64,000 nt of DNA, taken from the NCBI RefSeq assembly GCF_003194585.1, contig NZ_QHKZ01000007.1:62001-126000 (forward strand). The letters are read 5' to 3'. The position numbers and the translations under genes were made by a program. Positions within the stretch are counted from its first letter, which is position 1. Each line of letters begins with the position of its first letter. This DNA comes from Nocardioides daejeonensis. Its GTDB lineage: Bacteria; Actinomycetota; Actinomycetes; Propionibacteriales; Nocardioidaceae. The notes under the pieces are model-generated. The model was given only the letters and a program-made list of their open reading frames with translations, was not told where the DNA came from and made no database searches. This document shows positions 1 to 8,234 of the stretch, in pieces.

Positions 1-52
1 GACCGGCCACCCAGAAGGTGCAGTACTGGTGGGTCGCCACTGTCGTGCTCAT
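1..52 (-). CDS. cheW: CheW coupling protein, N-terminal fragment
   Basis: Only the first 17 codons lie in the window (MSTTVATHQYCTFWVAG, then the window edge). The ATG at 52-50 overlaps the cheA stop codon as ATGA, so the gene is translationally coupled to cheA. The aromatic and beta-strand pattern (YCTFWVAG) is how CheW proteins usually begin, and cheW directly after cheA is a common order. CheW would link chemoreceptors to the CheA kinase. The identification rests on a short peptide plus context. Confidence 0.75.
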   Translation of the reverse strand, partial: MSTTVATHQYCTFWVAG

Positions 53-2274
53 CGTCCGACCACCGCCTCCAGGTCGACGAGGTCGGTGACCCTGTCCTGC
101 ACGATCGCCGAGCCGAGGACACCGGTACGGCGTCCCACCTCACTGCGCACCACGGCCGTCTCGACGACGTCCAGCACCCGATCGATGATGATCCCGACCC
201 GGCGGCCGTCCGCCTCGTGGACCACGACCGACAGCTGGTCGCCTGTCAGCTCGGACTCGCGCAGGCCGATCGCCGGAGCCAACCGCACCAGGGGCAGGAT
301 GCCGTCGCGGTACTGCACGACCTCCTCGTTGCCGGAGCGCTCGACCCGCGCCGGATCGAACTCCTCCAAGCGGCTGATCGCACGCAGCGGGAGGGCTGCC
401 CGGCGTCCGGCGGCGACCTCCAGCACCAACAGCGCCTCCGCGTCGTCGTCGACGGGCTTGGGCTCCGGTTCGTCGGCGACCACGTGGTCGATGCCCGCGG
501 TCGCCGCGATCCCCGGGACGTCGAGGATCAGCGCGACCCGGCCGTCCCCCATGATCGTGGCGCCGGCGTACGTCGCCAGCCCCTTGAGCTGGCGCCCGAT
601 CGGCTTCACCACGATCTCCTGCGTGTCGTAGACCTCCTCGATGCAGAGCCCGAAGCGGGAGCCGTCCGCCTGAACCACCACGACGGTGAGCGGGCCGTCG
701 GTAGCCGACGAAGGGCCACCGAGCGCCGTGGTCAGCGCCACCAGAGGCAGGAGGTGGCCACGCAACCGGAGCACCGGCGACCCGGCCAGCATCTCCACGC
801 CGTTGCGGAGGTCCTCACCCTCGAGGCGCACCAACTCGACGAGGTTGGCTTGGGGAATCGCGTAACGCTCGCCGCCCTCGCCCACGACCAGCGCGGGGAT
901 GATCGCCAGGGTGAGCGGGATCCGCACGCGACAGGTGGTGCCGAGCCCGACCTGGCTACTGAGGTCGACGCTGCCGCCGATCCGTTCGATGTTGGTGCGT
1001 ACGACGTCCATGCCCACGCCGCGGCCGGAGACGTTCGTGACCGTGGCCGCGGTGGAGAAGCCCGGGCGGAAGACCAGCTGCACCAGCTCCTTCGGCTCCA
1101 TTCGGGCGGCCTGATCGGCGGTGATCACTCCGCGTGCGATCGCGGTCTCGGCCACCCGGACCGGATCGATGCCGGCGCCGTCGTCGGTGATCTCGACGAC
1201 CACCTGGCCGCTCTCGTGACGAGCGCGGAGCGAGAGTCGTCCGGCTGCGGCCTTGCCTGCGGCGATCCGGCGCTCCGGGGGCTCGATGCCGTGGTCGAGG
1301 GAGTTGCGGACGAGATGGGTCAGCGGGCCCTTGAGCGCTTCGAGCAGCGAGCGGTCCAGCTCGGTGTCGTGCCCCTCCATCTCCAGGTGCACCTCGCGGC
1401 CCAGCTGTGCGGCGAGGTCGCGCACGATCCTGGGCATCTTCGCCCACACCTGCCCGATCGGCTGCATACGCGTCTGCATGACGCCCTCCTGGAGCTCGCT
1501 GGCGACCAGGTCGAGCCGCTGTGCCGCGCGCACGAGCTCGGCGTCGCCGAGGCCGTCGGTGCGCTGCAGGATCTGGTTGCGGGTGAGCACCAGCTCACCG
1601 ACCAGCTGCACCAGGTTGTCGAGCAGATTGACGTCCACCCGGACCGAGGAGTCCACAACGCTGCGGGTGCCCGGCTCGTCGTCGCCCGGGTCCGCCGCGG
1701 CATCCGTCGGGACGGCCACCGGCGTCGGCTCCGGAACCGGCTGCGGCGCGACCGGAGTCGGCGCAGCAGCGAGAGGTACGACGCTCGGCTGGTCGGGCGT
1801 GACGGTCGGTTCCGGCGCAGAGACCGGCTCCGGCGCGGGAGGCTGCGTCGCGGGAGGCTGCGTCGCCGAGGGCGCGGTAGCGGGTTCCAGCGCCGCCTTG
1901 AGCGCCGCGACCACCTCGGCCACCACGACGGCGTCGGCGGTCTCGTCGGCACCTGTGCGCTCGATGACAGCGAGCAGGTCGCGAACGGTGTCGACCATCC
2001 GGAGCAGCGTGCCGGTGAGCTCCGCGTCGAGCAGCATCTCGCCGTCCCGCAGGCGGGAGAGCAGGTTCTCACCCACGTGCGTCAACGACTCGAGGTGGCC
2101 GAAGCCGAGGAACCCGCTGGTGCCCTTGATCGTGTGGATCGTGCGGAAGATGCTGGCCAGCTTCTCCCGGGATCCCGGGTCCTGCTCCAGCGCGACCAGA
2201 TCCCTGTCGAGCTGGTCGAGATTCTCGTGACTCTCCACGAGGAACTCCGCGATGATCTCTGCGTCGTCGTCCAC
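49..2274 (-). CDS. cheA: Chemotaxis histidine kinase CheA with two CheW-like domains
   Basis: CheA autophosphorylates in response to receptors and passes phosphate to CheY and CheB. An N-terminal Hpt domain carries the phospho-acceptor His in HTIKGTSGF (about residue 47). A Pro/Ala-rich linker (about 130-200) replaces a clear P2 domain. Then come the dimerisation helix (LLDNLVQLVGELVLTRNQ), the kinase core (HLVRNSLDHG, DDGAGID, GRGVGMDVV) and two tandem CheW-like domains (about 455-590 and 610-741). A second regulatory domain is less usual than one. I chose GTG 2274 over ATG 2304 because the ATG lies inside the -10 of a sigma-28-like promoter, while GGAGGGAGG sits just before the GTG. The protein is 741 aa. 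Its stop overlaps cheW. Confidence 0.93.
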   Translation of the reverse strand: MDDDAEIIAEFLVESHENLDQLDRDLVALEQDPGSREKLASIFRTIHTIKGTSGFLGFGHLESLTHVGENLLSRLRDGEMLLDAELTGTLLRMVDTVRDLLAVIERTGADETADAVVVAEVVAALKAALEPATAPSATQPPATQPPAPEPVSAPEPTVTPDQPSVVPLAAAPTPVAPQPVPEPTPVAVPTDAAADPGDDEPGTRSVVDSSVRVDVNLLDNLVQLVGELVLTRNQILQRTDGLGDAELVRAAQRLDLVASELQEGVMQTRMQPIGQVWAKMPRIVRDLAAQLGREVHLEMEGHDTELDRSLLEALKGPLTHLVRNSLDHGIEPPERRIAAGKAAAGRLSLRARHESGQVVVEITDDGAGIDPVRVAETAIARGVITADQAARMEPKELVQLVFRPGFSTAATVTNVSGRGVGMDVVRTNIERIGGSVDLSSQVGLGTTCRVRIPLTLAIIPALVVGEGGERYAIPQANLVELVRLEGEDLRNGVEMLAGSPVLRLRGHLLPLVALTTALGGPSSATDGPLTVVVVQADGSRFGLCIEEVYDTQEIVVKPIGRQLKGLATYAGATIMGDGRVALILDVPGIAATAGIDHVVADEPEPKPVDDDAEALLVLEVAAGRRAALPLRAISRLEEFDPARVERSGNEEVVQYRDGILPLVRLAPAIGLRESELTGDQLSVVVHEADGRRVGIIIDRVLDVVETAVVRSEVGRRTGVLGSAIVQDRVTDLVDLEAVVGR

Positions 2275-2300
2275 GCCCCCGCCTCCCTCCATCAGGGAGA

Positions 2301-2329
2301 CCATCGGCCACCGTCAGGGAGAGTTGAGA
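2301..2329 (-). promoter_or_regulatory. Sigma-28-like promoter of cheA
   Basis: Read on the minus strand: TCTCAA (2329-2324), a 15-nt spacer, then GCCGATGG (2308-2301). It matches the motif found before eight other flagellar genes in this window and resembles the known sigma-28 pattern TAAA-N15-GCCGATAA. It overlaps the first ATG of the open frame, so translation should start downstream at GTG 2274. Function is inferred from recurrence and position. Confidence 0.7.
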
Positions 2330-2393
2330 AGTCGGACCGGAGTCGGGCCGCAGAGCAGCCGCCTGCAGGGCGACTGTCGGCTGGGCGCCGCCC

Positions 2394-2627
2394 CTACGAG
2401 CGCTTGCGGAGCTGTTCGGCGAGCGAGGCGACGGTGGTGTCGCTCGGGGAAGCGGCGTCGCGGTTGCTCGAGCTGAGCTGCTCGATCAGCTCGGCACGCT
2501 GGACGCTGACGGAACGCGGGGCATCGATCCCGATACGGATCACGTCACCACGGACCTCAAGCACGGTGATGGTCACGTCGTCCCCGACGAGCACACTCTC
2601 CCCGGCCTTGCGACTCAACACCAGCAT
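2394..2627 (-). CDS. csrA: Carbon storage regulator CsrA
   Basis: A 77-aa RNA-binding protein that starts MLVLSRKAGESVLVGDDVTI, the standard CsrA N terminus, followed by the VRIGIDAPRSVSV-type core (here IRIGIDAPRSVSV). A 20-residue Ser/Ala-rich tail (SSSNRDAASPSDTT and on) is longer than in the enteric protein. It is the last gene of flgN-flgK-flgL-fliW-csrA, 64 nt after fliW. In Bacillus, CsrA represses flagellin translation and FliW sequesters CsrA. The adjacent fliW and the GGA elements in the fliC leader here fit that scheme. Confidence 0.95.
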   Translation of the reverse strand: MLVLSRKAGESVLVGDDVTITVLEVRGDVIRIGIDAPRSVSVQRAELIEQLSSSNRDAASPSDTTVASLAEQLRKRS

Positions 2628-2691
2628 GGGCCCACGCTATCGGGTCCGGGGCACGGCGCGACACACGACGCGGAGGCGAGATCGCGAGCAC

Positions 2692-3126
2692 TCATCCCAG
2701 GAGGGGAGCCGCGATCGGGTGCCGGCGATCATCCAGCACCACCTGGAGCGCTCGTCGGTTGACGGTGTTGACGATGATCGGTGCCACCAGGTTGCCGGTG
2801 GTCTGCTCCAGGCTCATCCCCGCATTGAGGACCACCAGCACCAGCGCCTCCTCCGGCCCGGCCAACTCCAGCGCCGCGACATCCTCGTCGGTGATCTCCG
2901 GGGCGTAGCCGGCGAAGAAGACTCCCGGAGTGACCACGAGGAAGCGCAGGTCGTCGTGGGTGATCGAACGGAACTCGCACAGCGTGCCGTCCTCGTCGAG
3001 CCGCACCAGGGCGAACTGCTGGTCATCGGAGAAGCCCGGCATCGGCCGGACCATCTCGATCACCGGGATCTCGGGGACGTCGCTCATCGTCACCTCGGAG
3101 GAGTCGGTCTGCACGGTCGCGATCAT
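2692..3126 (-). CDS. fliW: Flagellar assembly factor FliW
   Basis: A 144-aa FliW-family protein. It has the IPVIEMVRPMPGF start, a central FRSI...LRFLVVTPGVFF segment and the LNAGMSLEQTTGNLVAPIIVN signature near the C terminus. FliW binds flagellin and CsrA alternately and so ties flagellin translation to export. ATG 3126 overlaps the flgL stop as ATGA. A second start at 3087 (MSDVPEIP), preceded by GAGGTG, is possible and would give a more typical N terminus. Its position between flgL and csrA is the classic Gram-positive order. Confidence 0.95.
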   Translation of the reverse strand: MIATVQTDSSEVTMSDVPEIPVIEMVRPMPGFSDDQQFALVRLDEDGTLCEFRSITHDDLRFLVVTPGVFFAGYAPEITDEDVAALELAGPEEALVLVVLNAGMSLEQTTGNLVAPIIVNTVNRRALQVVLDDRRHPIAAPLLG

Positions 3127-4013
3127 CGCAGATAGTCCAACAGCGAGGTGGACAGCACACGAGCACTGGTGGCGAGGGCGGACTGGTAGGCGAGCTCACC
3201 CATCTTGACGTCGATCGCCGCACGCATGAGGTCGGCGTCCTCGAGGTCCGAGAGCCGGGAGGTCAAGGTCAACTCGTTGTCCCCCGCGTCGACCAGCGAC
3301 TGCTCCACGCGGCGCGCGCGCACACCGATGTCAGCCTGGGTGGTGGTCAGCGTGTCGAGGCGCCCCGCCAGGGCGTCGATCCCCGCCCGGACCGCGGTCG
3401 TGTCGCCGGCTCGCAGGTCCGCGGCGAGGGCATCCAGGTCATCGAAGAGCGAGCCACCGGCCGGCCCGAAGACGTCGGGGCCGTTCACGTTGACCTGGAT
3501 CTCCACGCCGGGACCGATCGTCCGGTTGACCGGGTGCGCCGTACCGACCCACGCGCCCGAGCTGTCGTAGGCGGACGGGCCGGCGGTGATGCCGCCGAAG
3601 ACCGGGCGGCCGATGTACTGCGTGTTGGCACTCGCCAGCAGCGCCGCGCGTACCTGCTCGACCTCGGTGGCCAGTGCCTCCCGCGCCTGCTGGCCCATCG
3701 CACCGTCGTTAGCGCCCTGCAGCCCGAGGTCCCGGGCCCGCCGCACCTGGACGATCATGCCGCTCAGCGCGCCGTCGATCTGGTTGAGCCAGCCCATGCC
3801 GTCCTCCGCGTTGCGGGCGTGCTGCTGCTGGGCAGCCAGCTCGGCCCGGGTGCGCATCGCGGCTGCCGCGTCGGCGGGCGAGTCGGAGGGCCGGTTGAGC
3901 CGGCGTCCGGTGCTCAGCTGCTCCTGGCTGGCCGCCAGACGACTGGCGTTGGTCTCGATGGAGGTCAGCGACTGGCGCACCATCATGTTCTGGGTGACGC
4001 GTCCGATCGCCAT
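3123..4013 (-). CDS. flgL: Flagellar hook-associated protein 3 (FlgL)
   Basis: A 296-aa hook-filament junction protein of the flagellin superfamily. The N-terminal helix (MAIGRVTQNMMVRQSLTSI, then STGRRLNRPSDSP) and C-terminal helix (DADLMRAAIDVKMGELAYQ) form the conserved D0/D1 coiled coil. It is exported through the flagellar type III channel and assembles between FlgK and the filament. Its ATG begins 1 nt beyond the flgK stop, and its own stop overlaps fliW. Length is typical for FlgL. Confidence 0.94.
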   Translation of the reverse strand: MAIGRVTQNMMVRQSLTSIETNASRLAASQEQLSTGRRLNRPSDSPADAAAAMRTRAELAAQQQHARNAEDGMGWLNQIDGALSGMIVQVRRARDLGLQGANDGAMGQQAREALATEVEQVRAALLASANTQYIGRPVFGGITAGPSAYDSSGAWVGTAHPVNRTIGPGVEIQVNVNGPDVFGPAGGSLFDDLDALAADLRAGDTTAVRAGIDALAGRLDTLTTTQADIGVRARRVEQSLVDAGDNELTLTSRLSDLEDADLMRAAIDVKMGELAYQSALATSARVLSTSLLDYLR

Positions 4014-4014
4014 G

Positions 4015-5403
4015 TCAGCGCACCAGCCCGGTCCGGTTGATCAGGGTGTCGAGCACCGAGTCGAGGGTGGTCATCACCCGCGATGCGGCCTCGAACTGTC
4101 GCTGCGCGGCCATCAGGCTCACCATCTCCTCGTCGATACTGACACCGGCCATCGACTCCCGGGTGCGGTCGACCTGCTCGGTCAACACGGACTGGTTGGC
4201 GGCCAGACGGTGGACGGAAGCCACCTCCGTGCCGAAGACGGAGACCAGGCGCTGGTACGCCGACTCGACCTGGGACGCGGTGGCGAGCACGCTCGCGTTG
4301 CTCCCGTCCAGGCCACCTCCTGGTACGCCGGAGGCAGCCACCAGCGCCGGGTCGGTGATGAGCACCGAGAGGCTCCCGGCCGGGTTCGTCGGGTCGTAGG
4401 CGAAGAGGGGGCCGCCCGCTGTCCCGGACTGGTCGAAGCCCGCCTGGTGACCGGCGTTCATGTCGTCCGCGACCTGCTGAGCCACGGCGTTGAGGCCGGC
4501 GCGATAGGTCGGGATCACGTTGTCGATGGCCTCGGCCAACGCGCCGATGCGACCAGCCGGTGCCACCGAGGTCGTGGTCGCACCGAGGGTGACGCTCCAC
4601 GTCAGCGGCGAACCGTCACCGGTGCCGTCGGGGTTGAGTCCGGTGACGGCGGCAAGGGTGCCGGCGTCACGACCCGAGACCAGCGTGATGCCGCCCACCG
4701 AGAAGTCGAAGCCCCCGTCGGGGCGTTGGGTGGCCACGCCGCCGGTCAGCTCGCTCAGCGACATCGCCAGGCGGTCGCGCTGGTCGAGCAGCGCACCCGG
4801 GTCGATGCCGTTGAGCTGCGCGTCGGCGATGTTGCGGTTGGTGTCGGCCAGGTCGGCAGCGAGGGTGTTCACCTCGCGCAGGTCGACCGCGAGGCGCTGC
4901 TGGGCCTCGGCCTGCTCGTTGTCCAGGTTGCGGGCCTGCAGCCGCAGGCTGTCGGCCAGTCCGCGGCCACTGGCGAGGACTTGGCTGCGAGCGGCCGAGC
5001 TGCCGGGGTTGTTGGAGAGGTTCTGCCAGCTCGCACGGAAGTCCGCCAGCGCCGCTGAGACGCCGTACTTGCCCGGCTCTCCGATGCCGCTCTCCATCCG
5101 GTCCATCACCGAGCCGAGGGTGTCGAGGTAGGCCTGACGGCCGTGCTCGCCCCGCGCACGCACGTCGAGGAAGTAGTCCGACATCCGCTGGATGTTGGCG
5201 ACGCGCACGCCGTCCCCCACCCCCTGGCCTCGCGACCAGAGGGCCGGCATCGAGTCGGTGGCGACGGTCTCGCCGACCGCCCGTCGGCGTACGTATCCGT
5301 CGACTCCGACGTTGGCCAGGTTGTTGTTGGCGATGTCCATGGCGACCTGGCTGTAGCGCATTCCGCTCAGCGCGACGCCGAAGGAGCCGAAGGTGCCCGC
5401 CAT
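4015..5403 (-). CDS. flgK: Flagellar hook-associated protein 1 (FlgK)
   Basis: A 462-aa hook-filament junction protein. It has the rod/hook N-terminal motif (FGVALSGMRYSQVAMDIANNNLANVGVDGY) and the C-terminal helix typical of FlgK (VSLMAAQRQFEAASRVMTTLDSVLDTLI). A central coiled-coil region (LQARNLDNEQAEAQQRL) precedes a variable domain. Its ATG overlaps the flgN stop as ATGA, so the chaperone gene is read just before its likely client. It belongs to the minus-strand operon driven from the promoter at 5917-5945. Confidence 0.95.
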   Translation of the reverse strand: MAGTFGSFGVALSGMRYSQVAMDIANNNLANVGVDGYVRRRAVGETVATDSMPALWSRGQGVGDGVRVANIQRMSDYFLDVRARGEHGRQAYLDTLGSVMDRMESGIGEPGKYGVSAALADFRASWQNLSNNPGSSAARSQVLASGRGLADSLRLQARNLDNEQAEAQQRLAVDLREVNTLAADLADTNRNIADAQLNGIDPGALLDQRDRLAMSLSELTGGVATQRPDGGFDFSVGGITLVSGRDAGTLAAVTGLNPDGTGDGSPLTWSVTLGATTTSVAPAGRIGALAEAIDNVIPTYRAGLNAVAQQVADDMNAGHQAGFDQSGTAGGPLFAYDPTNPAGSLSVLITDPALVAASGVPGGGLDGSNASVLATASQVESAYQRLVSVFGTEVASVHRLAANQSVLTEQVDRTRESMAGVSIDEEMVSLMAAQRQFEAASRVMTTLDSVLDTLINRTGLVR

Positions 5404-5882
5404 CAGAGGCTCCTGTCCACGAGGCTGGAGCGCGGTCCGGCAGTGACCGCCTGGCCGTCCTGCCGATAGCCGTCGATGCCGTCGCTCTCCAACGCCAGCA
5501 TCGCCTCACGGGCGGACCGATAGCCGGCGGTGATGAGGTTGCGGTTGCGCTCCGCCAGGCCCGCCACCTCGTGGGTCAGCACCTGGAACGCCTTGTAGTG
5601 GTCGGTGAAGACGGTGCGCCAGGGGTCGTCGCACGCCTCGGCGAGCGAGCGAAGACTGCTGTGTGCGGCGAGACCGGCCTGCTCGGCGGCAGCATCGGCG
5701 GCGATGGCGCGGAGCACCTCGGTCTCACGGATCTGCTCGACGAGCGCCTCCACCTCTTCAGCGGCCCGGCCCAGCCAGCGCGTGTTTCCCGAGGCGAGGA
5801 TGAGCTGCTCGCTCTCGAGCTTGAAGAGCAGGCTCTCCAGCAGCTCCCTCTCGCGCCACAGGATCAGCGAGAGCTTCTCCAT
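5403..5882 (-). CDS. flgN: FlgN-type export chaperone for hook-associated proteins
   Basis: A 159-aa helical protein (MEKLSLILWRERELLESLLFKLESEQLILASG) of the FlgN family. FlgN chaperones FlgK and FlgL to the export gate, which matches its place as first gene before flgK-flgL. The open frame extends upstream, but ATG 5882 is preceded by GAAGGGA and lies 34 nt after a sigma-28-like -10 element, so the upstream frame is not coding. Sequence conservation in this family is low; the call relies on helical pattern, length and synteny. Confidence 0.85.
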   Translation of the reverse strand: MEKLSLILWRERELLESLLFKLESEQLILASGNTRWLGRAAEEVEALVEQIRETEVLRAIAADAAAEQAGLAAHSSLRSLAEACDDPWRTVFTDHYKAFQVLTHEVAGLAERNRNLITAGYRSAREAMLALESDGIDGYRQDGQAVTAGPRSSLVDRSL

Positions 5883-5916
5883 CGTCCAGGTCCCTTCGCT
5901 AGCTGTCTGACCAGGT

Positions 5917-5945
5917 CCATCGGCGCCCCGCCGAGGCTCCTGAGG
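5917..5945 (-). promoter_or_regulatory. Sigma-28-like promoter of flgN-flgK-flgL-fliW-csrA
   Basis: On the minus strand: CCTCAG (5945-5940), 15-nt spacer, GCCGATGG (5924-5917). It ends 34 nt before the flgN ATG. Spacing and sequence match the other eight flagellar promoter candidates. Confidence 0.72.
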
Positions 5946-6078
5946 GAAACTCGGCGTCCGGGAGTGGCCCCGTTGTGGGATGACCGGATCGGGACGAAGG
6001 TCCCGGCCGGATCGACGAGCGTTCATATGAAGAGCGTTCCCGGTGCTTTTTGGCCGCCCTCGGTCGAAAGTTCTGTCC

Positions 6079-6945
6079 ATGCAGCAGCTCGCACCGGCTC
6101 CGGTCTCGGCGGACGACCTCATCACAGCCAACATCCCCCTCGTCGGACACATCGTCCGGGAGACCATGGGGCGGGTGCCCTCGCACGTCGACCGCGACGA
6201 CCTCACCTCGGCCGGACTGATCGCCCTCGTGCAGGCTGCCCACGCCTTCGAGGAACTGCGTGGCGTGCCCTTCGGCCGGTACGCCGCCACCCGGATCCGC
6301 GGAGCCCTGCTGGACGAGCTTCGCTCGGTCGACTGGGCCACCCGTTCGGTACGCCGCCGGGCCCGCGAGCTCGAGGCCACCCGTGCCCAGCTCGCCACCA
6401 CTTTCGGTCGTCCCGCCACGATCGAGGAGGTCGCCTCCGCCGCCGGGATGACGGTCGAGGAGGTGGCCGGCAACGACGACGACCTGGCTCGCGCCCAGGT
6501 ACTGGCCCTCGACGCCGGCGAGAGCGGCACCCTCGGCGACACGCTGGTCAGTTCGGAGCCCGGGCCCGAGGCGGCACTCGAGCACGAGGAGCAGCTCGCC
6601 TACCTGCGTGAGTCGATCGCCGAGCTGCCGGAGCGGCTGCGGATCGTCGTCGAGGGCTACTTCCTGGCCGAACGGCCGATGGCTGAGATCGCGACGCGGC
6701 TGGACGTCTCCGAATCCCGGATCTCGCAGCTCCGGGCGGAGGCCCTGGTGCTGCTGCGCGACGCGCTGAACACACACCTCGACCCCGACCTGGTGCCGGC
6801 GGCACGACGGCCGGGAGGCTGTGCGGCCCGACGCCGGGAGGCCTACTTCGCGGCGGTCGGAGAGCGGCATGCGGCGAACCTGCGGGGCGTCGTACCGGCT
6901 ACGCGGCCGGCGGCGGAGCAGCGCGGGATCAACGTCTCGGCCTGA
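6079..6945 (+). CDS. fliA: Flagellar RNA polymerase sigma factor (FliA, sigma-28 type)
   Basis: A 288-aa sigma-70-family factor of the FliA/WhiG type. Region 2 contains DLTSAGLIALVQAAHAFEE and the hallmark RGALLDELRSVDW. Region 3 follows (GRPATIEEVASAAGMTVEEV). Region 4 has LPERLRIVVEGYF and the helix-turn-helix MAEIATRLDVSESRISQLRAEA. A roughly 50-residue Arg/Ala-rich tail after region 4 is extra. ATG 6079 is chosen; GTG 6043 would add 12 residues. It most likely recognises the nine CTCAR-N15-SCCGA sites in the cluster. No such site is seen in front of fliA itself, and no flgM anti-sigma gene is visible. Confidence 0.93.
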   Translation: MQQLAPAPVSADDLITANIPLVGHIVRETMGRVPSHVDRDDLTSAGLIALVQAAHAFEELRGVPFGRYAATRIRGALLDELRSVDWATRSVRRRARELEATRAQLATTFGRPATIEEVASAAGMTVEEVAGNDDDLARAQVLALDAGESGTLGDTLVSSEPGPEAALEHEEQLAYLRESIAELPERLRIVVEGYFLAERPMAEIATRLDVSESRISQLRAEALVLLRDALNTHLDPDLVPAARRPGGCAARRREAYFAAVGERHAANLRGVVPATRPAAEQRGINVSA

Positions 6946-6981
6946 CCCAGCCGTCGGAGCGGGAAATTGCCAGAGCTGATT

Positions 6982-7010
6982 CCTCAGGTCCGCTCCGGCG
7001 CCGCCGAAAG
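6982..7010 (+). promoter_or_regulatory. Sigma-28-like promoter of flagellin gene
   Basis: CCTCAG (6982-6987), 15-nt spacer, GCCGAAAG (7003-7010). The leader to the fliC ATG is about 55 nt. The flagellin gene is the classic sigma-28 target, so this site anchors the motif family. Confidence 0.75.
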
Positions 7011-7019
7011 GACAACCAC

Positions 7020-7066
7020 GGAACCCAGGGACGGGTTCCCACAGTTCGACTCACTTCCAGGAGGGA
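7020..7066 (+). promoter_or_regulatory. Candidate CsrA-binding leader of fliC
   Basis: The leader forms a 7-bp hairpin, GGAACCC (7020-7026) with GGGTTCC (7033-7039), whose 6-nt loop AGGGAC contains GGA. A second GGA lies in the Shine-Dalgarno sequence AGGAGGG (7059-7065). CsrA prefers GGA in hairpin loops and blocks the Shine-Dalgarno site. Two sites in this order resemble the Bacillus hag leader. Binding is inferred. Confidence 0.55.
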
Positions 7067-7072
7067 AACATC

Positions 7073-8197
7073 ATGAGTCTTCGCATCAACCAGAACATCG
7101 ACGCCTTCAACAGCTACCGCAACCTGTCGGTCACGCAGGGCCAGATGTCGAAGTCGCTCGAGAAGCTGTCGTCCGGCTTCCGGATCAACCGGGCCGCCGA
7201 CGACGCCGCCGGCCTGGCCATCTCCGAGGGCCTGCGCTCGCAGGTCGGTGGCCTCAAGGTCGCGGTGCGCAACGCCCAGGACGGCATCTCCGTCGTCCAG
7301 ACCGCTGAGGGTGCGCTGACCGAGACCCACGCGATCCTGCAGCGGCTGCGCGACCTGGCCGTCCAGGGTTCCAACGACTCCAACAACGGCGCGGCTCGGG
7401 CCAACATCACCACCGAGGCCAACCAGCTGCAGCAGGAGCTGTCGCGGATCGCCTCCTCGACGAACTTCAACGGCACCAAGCTGCTCGACGGCACCGCCGG
7501 CACGCTCAACTTCCAGGTCGGCGCCGACGGCAACGCCAACAGCTCGATCCAGGTCAACCTGACCTCCGCGAACGTCAGCTCGGTGTCGACCGCGCTGAGC
7601 ACCGGCGGTGGCAACTCCTACGCCGTGGTCACGCCGACCCTGATCACCGGCAACTGGACCTTCAGCACCACCGGCACCGTAGCGACCTCGACGGTCGCCA
7701 TGGGCGCGGCGGGCAGCATCACCACCGTCCAGGGTGCGGCCGACAAGCTCAACTCGGACGCCGGCTTCTCGGCGAACTTCCGGGCGACGGTCAACCAGAA
7801 CAACGAGCTGGTCGTCAACGCCACCAACGGTGGCACCCTGGCCGCGACGGCTCCGGGCACCGGTGCCGCTGCCGGTGCCGCTGTGGCGGGTGGCATCAGC
7901 TTCGCCAGCCACACCTCCGCGCAGGCCGCGATCGGCGTCATCGACTCGCAGATCGGCTACATCTCCACCGCCCGCGCCAACCTCGGTGCGCTGCAGAACC
8001 GGTTCGAGCACACCATCAACAACCTCAACGTGGCCGTCGAGAACCTGTCGGCCTCCGAGAGCCGGATCCGTGACACCGACATGGCTTCGGAGATGATGAA
8101 CATGACCCGGGCGCAGATCCTGTCCCAGGCCGGTACGGCGATGCTCGCCCAGGCCAACCAGGCTCCGCAGGGCGTGCTGCAGCTGCTCCGCGGCTGA
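7073..8197 (+). CDS. fliC: Flagellin, filament subunit
   Basis: A 374-aa flagellin. The N-terminal D0/D1 helix is intact (MSLRINQNIDAFNSYRNLSV, LEKLSSGFRINRAADDAAGLAISEGLR), as is the C-terminal helix (RFEHTINNLNVAVENLSASESRIRDTDMASEM ending in VLQLLRG). The middle is a short Ala/Thr/Gly-rich surface domain. The gene has the strongest Shine-Dalgarno sequence in the region (AGGAGGG, 7 nt before ATG), its own sigma-28-like promoter and a strong hairpin after the stop, as expected for a highly expressed monocistronic gene. Only one flagellin gene is present here. Confidence 0.97.
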   Translation: MSLRINQNIDAFNSYRNLSVTQGQMSKSLEKLSSGFRINRAADDAAGLAISEGLRSQVGGLKVAVRNAQDGISVVQTAEGALTETHAILQRLRDLAVQGSNDSNNGAARANITTEANQLQQELSRIASSTNFNGTKLLDGTAGTLNFQVGADGNANSSIQVNLTSANVSSVSTALSTGGGNSYAVVTPTLITGNWTFSTTGTVATSTVAMGAAGSITTVQGAADKLNSDAGFSANFRATVNQNNELVVNATNGGTLAATAPGTGAAAGAAVAGGISFASHTSAQAAIGVIDSQIGYISTARANLGALQNRFEHTINNLNVAVENLSASESRIRDTDMASEMMNMTRAQILSQAGTAMLAQANQAPQGVLQLLRG

Positions 8198-8202
8198 TTC
8201 GT

Positions 8203-8233
8203 GTGCCGGGTGCGGATCAGCCGCACCCGGCAC
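8203..8233 (+). terminator. Flagellin transcription terminator hairpin
   Basis: A perfect 13-bp stem (8203-8215 with 8221-8233) around the 5-nt loop ATCAG, starting 6 nt after the fliC stop. No U-tract follows, which is usual for terminators in high-GC actinobacteria. Confidence 0.75.
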
Positions 8234-8234
8234 C

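Noticed and set aside
217..3135. A 972-residue open frame on the plus strand across cheA, csrA and fliW
   Set aside because: It is antisense to well-supported genes, is His/Arg/Asp-rich without any motif, and arises from GC-rich codon bias.
5990..6078. Sigma-28-like promoter for fliA
   Set aside because: No CTCAR-N15-SCCGA match is present in this stretch; the fliA promoter must be of another type that I cannot define.
5883..6542. Long N-terminal extension of the flgN frame
   Set aside because: It runs antisense through fliA and across the flgN promoter; ATG 5882 has a ribosome site and gives a normal FlgN.
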